Positions 16,891-25,493 of a DNA stretch of 62,373 bases are shown here, piece after piece. The stretch is from the NCBI GenBank assembly GCA_000435335.1, contig FR891308.1:1-62373 (forward strand), given 5' to 3'. How positions within the stretch are numbered: position 1 is the stretch's first letter; each line of letters opens with the position of its first letter. The notes beneath the pieces are model-generated. The model ran no database searches. It worked only from the letters and a program-made list of their open reading frames with translations, and had not been told where the DNA came from. Both the position numbers and the translations under genes were made by a program. The stretch comes from Clostridium sp. CAG:964. Lineage in GTDB: Bacteria > Bacillota > Clostridia > Oscillospirales > Acutalibacteraceae.

Positions 16891-17604
16891 ATGAATAAAT
16901 ATGACATTCACACACATATACTTCCCTCTATAGATGACGGCTCGCAGGATATAGACATATCTATTGTATTGCTTAATGAGCTTGAAGGTCAGGGCGTTAC
17001 ACATCTGGCACTTACACCTCACTTTTATACACAGTATTCTGTTGTTACCGACTGCGAGGTTAAGGAGTTTGCATCAAAAAGGCAAAACGCCTATAATTTG
17101 GTAAGGAGTGAATATAGAGGCAGCATTAGGTTAATACTTGGTTGTGAGCTTCACCTTACGCAAAATCTTATGGGTATAGATGACATTACTCCACTTTGCT
17201 GCGGGAACAGCAGGTATATGCTTACAGAAATGCCTTATAACTGTACTTTTAAAAGCGACGATATTAAGCTGCTTGAAGCTTTAATAAATAAGTACGGTGT
17301 AACACCCATACTGGCACATATAGAGCGTTATTCGGTTTTGCTTAAAGACCGGCAGCTTCTTGAGAAAATAATCTCTATGGGCTGTATGGCACAGGTGAAT
17401 ACAGAAAGCCTTTGCAAAATGCTTGTAGGGCAAAGGCTAATTAAGTATTTGAACAGCGGCTTGGTGCAGTTTATAGGTACAGACACTCACTCCACTGTGC
17501 GTGGCTGTGACTTCGCAAAGGGCTATAGGGTTATAAGTAAAAAGTGCAAACCGAATGTTATAGAAAATCTGTCAAATTACGGCAAAAAGCTGTTTGGGCT
17601 TTAA
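16891..17604 (+). CDS. CpsB/YwqE-type PHP-family tyrosine-protein phosphatase
   Basis: The 237-residue protein starts with the metal-binding motif DIHTHILPSIDDGSQD that is typical of CpsB/CapC phosphotyrosine phosphatases of the PHP superfamily. Further metal ligands appear in LALTPHFY, in GCELHL, in ILAHIERY and in FIGTDTHS. Such enzymes dephosphorylate bacterial tyrosine kinases that control capsule and exopolysaccharide synthesis. No capsule kinase or polymer genes are adjacent, so its partner is unknown. The next gene, an amylase, starts 45 bases later with its own ribosome site and may be cotranscribed. Confidence 0.88.
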   Translation: MNKYDIHTHILPSIDDGSQDIDISIVLLNELEGQGVTHLALTPHFYTQYSVVTDCEVKEFASKRQNAYNLVRSEYRGSIRLILGCELHLTQNLMGIDDITPLCCGNSRYMLTEMPYNCTFKSDDIKLLEALINKYGVTPILAHIERYSVLLKDRQLLEKIISMGCMAQVNTESLCKMLVGQRLIKYLNSGLVQFIGTDTHSTVRGCDFAKGYRVISKKCKPNVIENLSNYGKKLFGL

Positions 17605-17649
17605 TTGCCTGTTGTAAAAAATCTTTATAATATTGGAAGGAGAAATTTA

Positions 17650-19131
17650 ATGTTTAAAAAATTAACAGCCTTAGGACTTACAATTTTAATGCTTTTGTCG
17701 GCGGCCGCCTGTACAAACGCAAATGATAATGCGGCTACAAGGGACGAGATAAAGGCTACCGAAAAAGCCACAGAGGCACCTACACAGTATGAACCGGTAC
17801 GAACAAAAGAAACTGTTAATAAGCAGGGCTTGGCAGCAAATATAAGCGACGGTGCTATACTGCACACCTGGTGCTGGTCTTTTAAAACTATAACAGATAA
17901 TCTTGACGATATTGCAGACGCAGGCTTTTCTGCTATTCAAACCTCACCTATAATGCAGTGCAAGGTTGGCGAAGACGGCGGTATGCAGCTGCAGGATAAG
18001 GATGACAGCACAAACAAGGGTAAGTGGTACTATCATTATCAGCCTACAGACTATGTAATCGGCAATTACCAGCTTGGCACAAAGGAAGAGTTTACAAAAA
18101 TGTGCCAAGAGGCACATAAGCGTGGCATACAGGTAATAGTAGATGCAGTGCTTAATCATACAACAGGCGACAAGTCGGTTATAAGTGAAAACATTACCAA
18201 CATTAAAAACGCTTTTCACAATAAAGGAGATATAAGCGATTATTCTGACCGAATGGAGGTAACGCAGGGCAATTTGCTGGGCCTGCAGGATCTTAACACA
18301 CAGAACAAGGAAATTCAGCAGTATCTTTTAAGCTATTTAAAGGATTGCGTTGCCTGCGGTGCAGACGGCTTTAGGTATGACGCCACAAAGCACATAGAGC
18401 TTAGCACAGACGACAAGGAGTATGCGTCTGATTTTTGGAATGTTGTTTTAAATAACGGTTCAAAATTCCAGTATGGTGAGGTGCTCCAGGGCGGCTCCGA
18501 TAGAATTACTTCGTATGCAAAAATTATGAATGTTACAGCCTCTGAATACGGCAGTATGCTGCGGGATGCAGTTATAAATCAAGATGTTTCGGTTGGCGGA
18601 CTGCGTGATTACGCAGTAAACGGCATTGATGAAAGCAGTCTTGTAACTTGGGTGGAATCTCACGACAACTACTGTAACGACGGCAACTGGTCGGCAATGA
18701 ACGAAAAGCAGGTTAAGCAGGCTTGGGCTATTCTGTGTGCAAGATCAGGCGGTACGCCTCTTTTCTTTGACAGACCAAGCGGAGCTTCAACAGAGGACCA
18801 ATGGGGCGACAATAAAATAGGAAAGGCAGGCAGCGGCTTCTACAAGGACAAGGAGGTTGTTCAGGTAAATAAATTCAGAACAGCTATGATTGGTCAATGG
18901 GAAAAGCTGACTAATCCGGAGGACGAACAGGGTGTTATTATGATAGAGCGTGGCAGCAAGGGTGCAGTAATTGTTAATGTAACCTCTGAAGAAATAAAGC
19001 TTACCGAGGCCGATACTGATTTGGCAGACGGAACCTACAAGGATAAGGTAGGCGGCAAGGAATTTAAGGTTAAGGACGGCAAGCTTAAGGGTACCGTAAA
19101 GAAAAATGCGGTTGTTGTACTGTATAAATAA
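17650..19131 (+). CDS. Lipoprotein alpha-amylase, GH13 family
   Basis: The 493-residue protein begins with a lipoprotein signal (hydrophobic 6-19, lipid site Cys21 in LSAAAC) and a Thr/Glu-rich spacer. The GH13 barrel follows (about 65-430): WYYHYQPTDYVIGNYQLGTK, VIVDAVLNH, nucleophile Asp244 in GFRYDATKHIE, acid Glu277 in YGEVLQ and Asp339 in ESHDN. The sequence resembles AmyE-like enzymes, possibly subfamily 28. It should cleave alpha-1,4 glucans at the outer face of the membrane, after the secreted dockerin amylase (42695) has opened starch. Start ATG 17650 is chosen because of GGAAGGAG upstream and the lipoprotein signal; an in-frame extension to 17605 has no ribosome site. Confidence 0.92.
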   Translation: MFKKLTALGLTILMLLSAAACTNANDNAATRDEIKATEKATEAPTQYEPVRTKETVNKQGLAANISDGAILHTWCWSFKTITDNLDDIADAGFSAIQTSPIMQCKVGEDGGMQLQDKDDSTNKGKWYYHYQPTDYVIGNYQLGTKEEFTKMCQEAHKRGIQVIVDAVLNHTTGDKSVISENITNIKNAFHNKGDISDYSDRMEVTQGNLLGLQDLNTQNKEIQQYLLSYLKDCVACGADGFRYDATKHIELSTDDKEYASDFWNVVLNNGSKFQYGEVLQGGSDRITSYAKIMNVTASEYGSMLRDAVINQDVSVGGLRDYAVNGIDESSLVTWVESHDNYCNDGNWSAMNEKQVKQAWAILCARSGGTPLFFDRPSGASTEDQWGDNKIGKAGSGFYKDKEVVQVNKFRTAMIGQWEKLTNPEDEQGVIMIERGSKGAVIVNVTSEEIKLTEADTDLADGTYKDKVGGKEFKVKDGKLKGTVKKNAVVVLYK

Positions 19132-19136
19132 CAATT

Positions 19137-19175
19137 AAAGGGGTGGTGCTAAAATACACTGCCCCTTTGCTTTTT
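19137..19175 (+). terminator. Intrinsic terminator after the lipoprotein amylase
   Basis: A stem of AAAGGGG (19137-19143) with CCCCTTT (19162-19168), extended by GTG/CAC, is followed by GCTTTTT. Confidence 0.85.
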
Positions 19176-19258
19176 CCGATATATAATCTGCTTAACATTA
19201 CTTGCATAAAAAAATCCATATATTGAAAATAAAAATATAAATAATAACTAAATTGCTG

Positions 19259-19287
19259 TTGACAAATAATATAGCTTGTGTTATCAT
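19259..19287 (+). promoter_or_regulatory. Strong sigma-A promoter upstream of the MutS-like gene
   Basis: A perfect -35 TTGACA (19259-19264), a 17-bp spacer and -10 TATCAT (19282-19287) are present. The start site would be near 19294, leaving a leader of about 180 bases before the ATG at 19473. Confidence 0.75.
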
Positions 19288-19348
19288 ATTGTTGTGATAA
19301 GTGTACAAATTCTATAATTTGTTTATAACTTTTTTCATAATACTCCTG

Positions 19349-19379
19349 AAAACAGGTGGCTGTTCTGCCACCTGTTTTT
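19349..19379 (+). terminator. Terminator hairpin inside the leader of the MutS-like gene
   Basis: A 12-bp stem (AAAACAGGTGGC from 19349 with GCCACCTGTTTT) is followed by a T run, about 55-85 bases after the predicted start site and about 95 bases before the ATG. It either ends a small RNA of about 85 bases or works as attenuator for the gene downstream. Confidence 0.8.
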
Positions 19380-19472
19380 GCATACAGAGTATATTACCGT
19401 ATAAACAGCAGGGGGTATTGTGAATAGGCATTACTAACACATAAAATCAGTATATTTAGGGGGTGCGACTAA

Positions 19473-21140
19473 ATGAATTTTAGCCTTTTTTATCCGGATA
19501 ATTATGTAAAGTCCCCTCTTACAATGAATGCAGAGGCGATTAACGACCTGTCTATTGACTACATAGTTACTGTTCTTACAGAGGATTCTTACGAGCAAAA
19601 CAGTATAAAGCAGCTTATGACGCAGATAGAATGCAGTCAGGAGCTTATTAAATACAGATGTGATGTTTTTGAGGACTTTTTGCGTTTGCCTGAGCTTAGA
19701 GAAAAATTAACAGATTTGCTTGGTATGCTTGGAGAGCTGCGTGAGCTTGAAAAGTTTAAGAAGGACAGCGACGCATCTTCGCTTTGGCAGCTGATAAACC
19801 GTTTGCGTGAAATTAACCGTTATATAGACTGTATAAAAACCTTGAAATCTACCTTGGAAAAGCTGGAGCTGCACTCGGCAGGTCTTCAAAGGCTTAGAAA
19901 GCTGGTTACGGATATTTACAACGATGGCTCCTTTGAACCCCTCAGGCAGGACATTGCCGATGCCTTTGAACAGGCAAGACAGCTAAAAAGCGTAACGATT
20001 GGCGTTAATTTGGATAATATGCTGCGTCCTATGCGTGCAGGTATATTGTCGCTAAACAGTAAGGAGTTTACAGACAGCGGAGTTTTAAAGAGATTTATGG
20101 CTATTTCCGCCAAAAAGGATGGAGGGGTATTGCCGGGAAATGACTATGCCCATTTAAAATCCTTTCATCCGGCGTCATCTAAGGAGTTTAAGCTTGCGTA
20201 TGATGATGTTCCTACCGGTCAGGACAGGCTTTCAGACAGTATGAAGCAGGTAGTAACTGAAATAATGGCACGAATTGTAGGAAATATTAAGGATGTACTC
20301 AGAAAGCATGTTAATGTAAACGGTTATACCTTTATATCCCTAATGCCGGAAATTATCTTCTACATAAGATGGGCAGAACTTGTAGATAAAATACAGGCCA
20401 AAGGACTTCCTATGTGCAAGGCGGAAATACTTCCTGTAGAAAACAGAGAAATTGAGGCAACAGACCTTTACAATTTAAAGCTTGCTATTAAGGTTGTAAA
20501 TGGTGAGGATATAAATATAGTTACAAATAAGATAGAATTTAACGATGATGTAGGCAGAATATTTATCCTTACAGGACCTAACCGTGGTGGTAAAACAACC
20601 GTTACACAGGCGTTAGGTTTGGCGGTTTTAATGGCACAGTGCGGTATATATGTTCCTTGCAGCAGCCTTCGTCTTAGCCCTTGTGACAATATATATACTC
20701 ATTTTCCTGCTGATGAAAACGACACTGTTGACCTGGGCAGACTGGGTGAAGAATCCTCAAGACTTGCCGATATTTTTAACAACGCTACCGAAAAGAGCTT
20801 GCTTTTGCTAAACGAGAGCCTTGCCACAACAAATGTTACCGAGGGCGTTTATATTGCTACCGATGTTGTGAAATCTATGCGTTACCTAGGTGTTAGGTGC
20901 ATATTCAACACCCATATGCACGAGCTTGCCGCAAATGTTTCTAAAATGAACAGTGCAGTAGAGGGCAGCTCCAAAATTGAAAGTATGGTTACAGGCGTTG
21001 ACAAGGGTGAAAGGTCATTTAAGGTGTATATAAATCCTCCGCAGGGCTTAAGCTATGCAAAGGACATTGCCGAAAAATACGGAGTAACCTTTGACAAAAT
21101 AAAAAGCACTATCGACAATAAACGAAAACAAAGCATATAG
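19473..21140 (+). CDS. MutS-family ATPase without mismatch-recognition domains
   Basis: The 555-residue protein carries the MutS core/lever region (helical, about 40-330) and the domain V ATPase: Walker A in LTGPNRGGKTTVTQALGLAV, the DxGRLGEESSRLAD region, Walker B LLLLNESLATTN and the H-loop in FNTHMHELA. The family Walker B acid is Glu here as usual (NES for DEP). The N-terminal mismatch-binding domain I of MutS1 and the C-terminal Smr nuclease of MutS2 are both absent. It is therefore one of the small MutS-like ATPases of unknown role. It is a single gene with a long leader that carries a terminator. Ribosome site GGGGGTG. Confidence 0.85.
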   Translation: MNFSLFYPDNYVKSPLTMNAEAINDLSIDYIVTVLTEDSYEQNSIKQLMTQIECSQELIKYRCDVFEDFLRLPELREKLTDLLGMLGELRELEKFKKDSDASSLWQLINRLREINRYIDCIKTLKSTLEKLELHSAGLQRLRKLVTDIYNDGSFEPLRQDIADAFEQARQLKSVTIGVNLDNMLRPMRAGILSLNSKEFTDSGVLKRFMAISAKKDGGVLPGNDYAHLKSFHPASSKEFKLAYDDVPTGQDRLSDSMKQVVTEIMARIVGNIKDVLRKHVNVNGYTFISLMPEIIFYIRWAELVDKIQAKGLPMCKAEILPVENREIEATDLYNLKLAIKVVNGEDINIVTNKIEFNDDVGRIFILTGPNRGGKTTVTQALGLAVLMAQCGIYVPCSSLRLSPCDNIYTHFPADENDTVDLGRLGEESSRLADIFNNATEKSLLLLNESLATTNVTEGVYIATDVVKSMRYLGVRCIFNTHMHELAANVSKMNSAVEGSSKIESMVTGVDKGERSFKVYINPPQGLSYAKDIAEKYGVTFDKIKSTIDNKRKQSI

Positions 21141-21176
21141 AAAAGCGTCTGCAATAAGGCAACAATTAATAAATAT

Positions 21177-21230
21177 CACCGAGAATTATTCAAGTGCACA
21201 AGGCTTGTTTATTGCTCGGTGTTTATTTTT
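21177..21230 (+). terminator. Intrinsic terminator after the MutS-like gene
   Basis: The outer stem CACCGAG (21177-21183) with CTCGGTG (21215-21221) holds an inner CAAG/CTTG pair and is followed by TTTATTTTTT. Confidence 0.75.
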
Positions 21231-21425
21231 TATATAAAATTTTGGAATATTTTCGGCAAAGGCGGCACAATATATTTATAGATATTGTACGGAATATTTA
21301 TCTTGAAAATATGCGGCAAGGGTAATTCCTACTAATTCAGTAGAAATTTTACAAAACCTATTGAAATAATGTATTTAAGGGTATATAATAGCCTTAAAGT
21401 AATTACTGGCAAGGAACATATTAAT

Positions 21426-21863
21426 ATGAAAAATGTTGAAATATTTACCGACGGTGCCTGTTCGGGCAATCCCGGCCCCGGTGGCTGGGGTGCTATACTT
21501 AGGTACAAAGGGAATGAAAAGGAGTTGTCCGGCGGTGCGGCCGATACCACCAACAACCGAATGGAAATTACAGCAGTTTTGCAGGCACTTACCGCTTTAA
21601 AAGAGCCTTGTAATGTTACCCTTTACAGTGACTCTCAGTATGTTTGCAACGCTTTAAAGCTGGGATGGGCGAAAAAGTGGAAAGCAAATAATTGGATGCG
21701 AAATAAAAAAGAGCCTGCCCTAAACCCTGACCTTTGGGAAAAGCTCTTAGAGCAGTACGACAGGCATAATGTAACTGTGGTGTGGGTAAAAGGTCACGCA
21801 GGGCATCCCGAAAACGAACGCTGTGACAGGCTGGCTGTTGAACAGGCAAAAAAATACGCCTAA
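21426..21863 (+). CDS. rnhA: Ribonuclease HI
   Basis: The 145-residue protein has the normal RNase HI length. Catalytic residues are visible in order: Asp in EIFTDGACSGNPGPGGWGA, Glu in NNRMEI, Asp in LYSDSQYV and Asp in ENERCDRLA; the basic handle is KKWKANNWMRNKKEP. It removes RNA from RNA-DNA hybrids. Start ATG 21426 is chosen because the protein then begins at the usual position (KNVEIFTDG); a longer frame to 21369 adds 19 residues without family match. It lies 43 bases upstream of nifS. Confidence 0.95.
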   Translation: MKNVEIFTDGACSGNPGPGGWGAILRYKGNEKELSGGAADTTNNRMEITAVLQALTALKEPCNVTLYSDSQYVCNALKLGWAKKWKANNWMRNKKEPALNPDLWEKLLEQYDRHNVTVVWVKGHAGHPENERCDRLAVEQAKKYA

Positions 21864-21906
21864 CTATACTATATATTATATTTACAGTAGGGAAGTGTTT
21901 TGATAA

Positions 21907-23091
21907 ATGAATAGAATATATGCAGACAACGCTGCAACAACAGCATTATCGCCGGAGGTACTGCAGGATATGATGCCATATCTTACTACAGTGTATGGTA
22001 ATCCGTCAAGTATGTACTCCATAGGCTCAGAGGCACAAAAGGCTGTAGAGCTTGCCAGAGTTGATGTTGCAGAGGCAATCAACGCCCTGCCACGGGAAAT
22101 ATTCTTTACATCAGGCGGCAGTGAGTCTGACAACTGGGCTATTAAGGGTGTCGCCCGAGCACTGAAGGCAAAGGGCAAAAACCATATTATTACATCTGCC
22201 TTTGAGCATCACGCAGTTTTGCACACCTGTGACGCCCTAAAAAAAGAGGGCTTTGAAATTACTCTGCTTGATGTTCACAGCGACGGCTTAGTTCGTCCCG
22301 AAGAGCTGGAGGCAGCTATTAAGGATACAACAGCATTGGTAAGCATTATGTATGCAAATAATGAAATCGGCACTATACAGCCTATTGAAGAGCTTGGTGC
22401 AGTTTGCCGCAGGCACGGCGTTTTATTCCATACCGATGCAGTTCAGGCTATGGGCAATGTTCCTATAGATGTTAAAAAGCAAAATATTGATTTACTGTCT
22501 ATGACAGCGCATAAGCTGCACGGACCAAAGGGCTGCGGTGCTTTGTATATAAGACAGGGTGTAAGACCGCAGATTTTAATTGACGGCGGCGCACAGGAAA
22601 GAGGAATGCGTGCCGGTACAGAAAATGTTGCCGGTATTGTTGGTTTGGCAAGTGCCGTTAAGCGTGCTAAGGCAACAATGAAACAGCGCACAGAAAGGCT
22701 TACAGGATTAAGAAACAGGCTTATTGACAGCTTGTCTAAAATAGAAAGAAGCCGACTAAACGGCGACAGAGAAAAACGACTGCCGGGCAATATAAATATG
22801 TGCTTTGAGGGCATTGAGGGTGAGGCTTTGCTTTTAAGGCTTGACCTGATGGGCATATGTGCTTCGTCAGGCTCGGCTTGTACATCAGGCTCACTGGATC
22901 CAAGCCATGTGCTTTTGGCTATCGGCTTGCCTCACGAAATTGCCCACGGCTCTTTAAGACTTTCCTTTAGTGACGAAACCACCGAAGAGGATATTGACTA
23001 TATAGCTAAGTGTGTTCCGCAGGTAGTAAATACGCTTAGGTCTATGTCGCCGGTGTGGGAAAGAATTAAACAACAGGAACAGGGAAAGTAA
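21907..23091 (+). CDS. nifS: Cysteine desulfurase (NifS/IscS type)
   Basis: The 394-residue PLP enzyme takes sulfur from cysteine for Fe-S clusters or tRNA thiolation. The PLP lysine is Lys203 in SMTAHKLHGPKGCGALY, the cofactor is also held by HTDAVQA, and the persulfide Cys325 is in SSGSACTSGSLDPSHVL, the group I form with a long loop. It is followed after 26 bases by a nifU-like scaffold gene, the usual clostridial pair. The start ATG 21907 gives the standard N-terminus IYADNAATTA. Confidence 0.95.
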   Translation: MNRIYADNAATTALSPEVLQDMMPYLTTVYGNPSSMYSIGSEAQKAVELARVDVAEAINALPREIFFTSGGSESDNWAIKGVARALKAKGKNHIITSAFEHHAVLHTCDALKKEGFEITLLDVHSDGLVRPEELEAAIKDTTALVSIMYANNEIGTIQPIEELGAVCRRHGVLFHTDAVQAMGNVPIDVKKQNIDLLSMTAHKLHGPKGCGALYIRQGVRPQILIDGGAQERGMRAGTENVAGIVGLASAVKRAKATMKQRTERLTGLRNRLIDSLSKIERSRLNGDREKRLPGNINMCFEGIEGEALLLRLDLMGICASSGSACTSGSLDPSHVLLAIGLPHEIAHGSLRLSFSDETTEEDIDYIAKCVPQVVNTLRSMSPVWERIKQQEQGK

Positions 23092-23117
23092 TTTTATTAC
23101 AGAAAGGATAATGAAAA

Positions 23118-23558
23118 ATGGCATATAGTGAAAAGGTTATGGATCATTTTGCAAATCCACGCAATGTAGGCGAAATTGAAGATGCCGACGGTATAGGTGA
23201 GGTAGGCAACGCAAAGTGCGGCGACATAATGAAAATGTACATTAAGGTTGATAACGATGTTATTACAGATGTTAAGTTTAAAACCTTTGGCTGCGGTGCG
23301 GCAATAGCTACAAGCTCTATGGCTACTGAGCTTATAAAGGGCAAGTCTATTAATGACGCACTAAAGCTTACAAACAAAGCAGTTATGGAAGCTCTGGACG
23401 GTTTGCCGCCGGTGAAAGTTCACTGTTCGGTTCTTGCAGAACAGGCTATTAAAGCAGCAGTAAGCGACTACTACAAAAGGCGTGGCGTTGACCCTACTCT
23501 TATAGTAGGAGAAATTAAAGAGTGCGACCACGACCACGGCTGCGGCTGTCAGCTGTAA
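23118..23558 (+). CDS. nifU: NifU/IscU-like Fe-S scaffold protein
   Basis: The 146-residue protein is an IscU-type scaffold. The three cluster-binding cysteines are seen in GNAKCGD, TFGCGAAIA and VHCSVLAEQA, with Asp after the first as usual. The C-terminus ends in a His/Cys-rich tail (CDHDHGCGCQL) that may bind metal. It receives sulfur from the cysteine desulfurase coded directly upstream. AGAAAGGA precedes ATG 23118. A strong terminator follows. Confidence 0.94.
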   Translation: MAYSEKVMDHFANPRNVGEIEDADGIGEVGNAKCGDIMKMYIKVDNDVITDVKFKTFGCGAAIATSSMATELIKGKSINDALKLTNKAVMEALDGLPPVKVHCSVLAEQAIKAAVSDYYKRRGVDPTLIVGEIKECDHDHGCGCQL

Positions 23559-23601
23559 TGTCGGTTTGTTTGTGACATTTTAATAATAATATACAGACTT
23601 T

Positions 23602-23630
23602 AGGAGCGTTTTTACGCTCCTTTTCTTTTT
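23602..23630 (+). terminator. Intrinsic terminator after nifU
   Basis: The stem GGAGCG/CGCTCC with a short T-rich loop is followed by TTTTCTTTTT. Confidence 0.85.
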
Positions 23631-23755
23631 GTACCATAGCACAAAATTGTGCTGAAAATTAAAGTCCTTTAATTACTACAGCACATCGGTAAATGAAATG
23701 CTGTAAAAATTTGCAATTTATTAATAAATTTATTGCAAAAAACAGAAAAATAAGG

Positions 23756-23784
23756 TTGCACATTGAAAATAACTGTGCTATAAT
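23756..23784 (+). promoter_or_regulatory. Sigma-A promoter of gdhA
   Basis: The -35 TTGCAC (23756-23761), a 17-bp spacer and a perfect -10 TATAAT (23779-23784) are present. The predicted start is near 23791, giving a 112-base leader. Confidence 0.8.
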
Positions 23785-23824
23785 TGAGTCGTTCAGCAAC
23801 GGGGCTGTTATTTGGTAATGTAGT

Positions 23825-23865
23825 ACATCTGCAGCAGTGTTCCTGTTGTGGATGTAATTTTTTTA
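23825..23865 (+). terminator. Terminator-like hairpin in the gdhA leader (candidate attenuator)
   Basis: A stem of about 13 pairs (23825-23837 with 23843-23855, including three G-T pairs) is followed by a run of seven T at 23858-23864. It stands between the promoter and the gdhA ribosome site. Confidence 0.55.
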
Positions 23866-23902
23866 TTTTAATTAATAATGTGTTTAAGGAGGTAGTATTT
23901 CA

Positions 23903-25231
23903 ATGTCATATGTTAGTGAACAACTAGAAATACTAAAGGCAAAAAATTCAAACGAGCCTGAGTTTATTCAGGCAGCAACAGAGGTTCTGGAGTCCTTGGA
24001 GCCTGTATTTGAGCAAAATCCTAAGTATCAGGAAAACAGCATTCTAGAGAGAATTACTGAGCCTGAAAGAGTTATAATGTTTAGAGTACCTTGGGTAGAC
24101 GATAACGGCAAAACTCAGGTAAACCGTGGCTTCCGTGTACAGTTTAACAGCGCTATCGGACCTTACAAGGGCGGTCTAAGACTTCACCCATCTGTAAACC
24201 TGGGCGTTATTAAGTTCCTGGGCTTTGAGCAGATTTTCAAAAATTCACTAACAGGACTGCCAATCGGCGGCGGTAAGGGCGGCTCTGACTTTGACCCTAA
24301 GGGCAAGAGTGACAGAGAAGTTATGGCTTTCTGCCAGAGCTTTATGACAGAGCTATGCAGACACATTGGTGCAGACACAGATGTTCCTGCAGGTGACATT
24401 GGTACAGGCGCTCGTGAAATTGGCTATATGTTTGGTCAGTATAAGAGAATTAAGAATGTTTACGAGGGCGTTCTTACAGGTAAGGGCTTATCTTACGGCG
24501 GTTCTCTTGCCAGAACAGAGGCTACAGGCTATGGTCTGCTATACCTAACAGAGGAAATGCTAAAGCAGAACGGTCACGACATAGCAGGTAAGACTGTATG
24601 TATCTCCGGTGCAGGTAATGTTGCTATTTACGCTACACAGAAGGCTACACAGCTTGGTGCAAAGGTTGTTACTTTGTCTGACTCAACAGGTTGGATTTAC
24701 GATGCTGAGGGTATTGACCTTGACGCAATTAAGGAAATTAAGGAAGTTAAGAGACAAAGACTTACAGAGTACAAGAACTACCGTCCTAACTCAGAGTACC
24801 ACGAGGGCAAGTTCGACTGGTCTGTTAAGTGTGATGTTGCTCTGCCATGTGCTACTCAGAACGAGCTTCTTGAGGATGACGCTAAGAGACTAATCGCTAA
24901 CGGTGTTATTGCTGTTGCTGAGGGTGCTAATATGCCTACAACTCTAGAGGCTACAAAGCTTCTTCAAGAGGCAGGCGTACTGTTTGCTCCTGGTAAGGCT
25001 GCAAATGCAGGCGGTGTTGCTACTTCTGCTCTTGAAATGAGCCAGAACTCAATGCGTCTGTCTTGGACATTTGAAGAGGTTGACCAGAAGCTTCAGGGTA
25101 TTATGGTTAATATCTTCAACAACATTGCTTCAGCTGCTAAGAAGTACGGTTTTGACGGCAACTATGTAGTAGGTGCTAACATTGCAGGCTTCGAGAAGGT
25201 AGCAGACGCTATGATCGCACAGGGTGTTTAA
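23903..25231 (+). CDS. gdhA: NADP-type glutamate dehydrogenase
   Basis: The 442-residue protein has the length of hexameric bacterial GDH, which makes glutamate from 2-oxoglutarate and ammonia. The substrate-site sequences are GPYKGGLRLHPSVNLGVIKF and the catalytic lysine in LPIGGGKGGSDFDPKGKSD; the nucleotide fold shows SGAGNVAIYATQKA. The codon choice (ACA, CTA, GCT, GGT) is that of highly expressed genes in this window, fitting a main route of ammonia assimilation. ATG 23903 follows AAGGAGG. A possible attenuator lies in the leader. Confidence 0.96.
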   Translation: MSYVSEQLEILKAKNSNEPEFIQAATEVLESLEPVFEQNPKYQENSILERITEPERVIMFRVPWVDDNGKTQVNRGFRVQFNSAIGPYKGGLRLHPSVNLGVIKFLGFEQIFKNSLTGLPIGGGKGGSDFDPKGKSDREVMAFCQSFMTELCRHIGADTDVPAGDIGTGAREIGYMFGQYKRIKNVYEGVLTGKGLSYGGSLARTEATGYGLLYLTEEMLKQNGHDIAGKTVCISGAGNVAIYATQKATQLGAKVVTLSDSTGWIYDAEGIDLDAIKEIKEVKRQRLTEYKNYRPNSEYHEGKFDWSVKCDVALPCATQNELLEDDAKRLIANGVIAVAEGANMPTTLEATKLLQEAGVLFAPGKAANAGGVATSALEMSQNSMRLSWTFEEVDQKLQGIMVNIFNNIASAAKKYGFDGNYVVGANIAGFEKVADAMIAQGV

Positions 25232-25259
25232 TTAAAGAATTATCCTTATAACATATCTA

Positions 25260-25297
25260 AAAGGGTGGCTGTTGATTTTATTGACAGCCGCCTTTTT
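25260..25297 (+). terminator. Intrinsic terminator after gdhA
   Basis: The stem built by GGCTGT and ACAGCC with flanking AAAGG/CCTTT is followed by a T run. Confidence 0.85.
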
Positions 25298-25493
25298 GAA
25301 TATATACTTAAATAAGCTAAGGCATAGTTGCAGTTAAGTAATGCATAATATTAAACGGCGTAGTAGGGCAGACTTGCGAATATATACAGCGCAATAATGC
25401 TGTACCCAACAGAGTGCTATATTCACAAGGAAAATAAGATTACCAATGCTATACTGAACTGCGCTTGTACGGTAGACAAAAGGAGGTGCTTTT

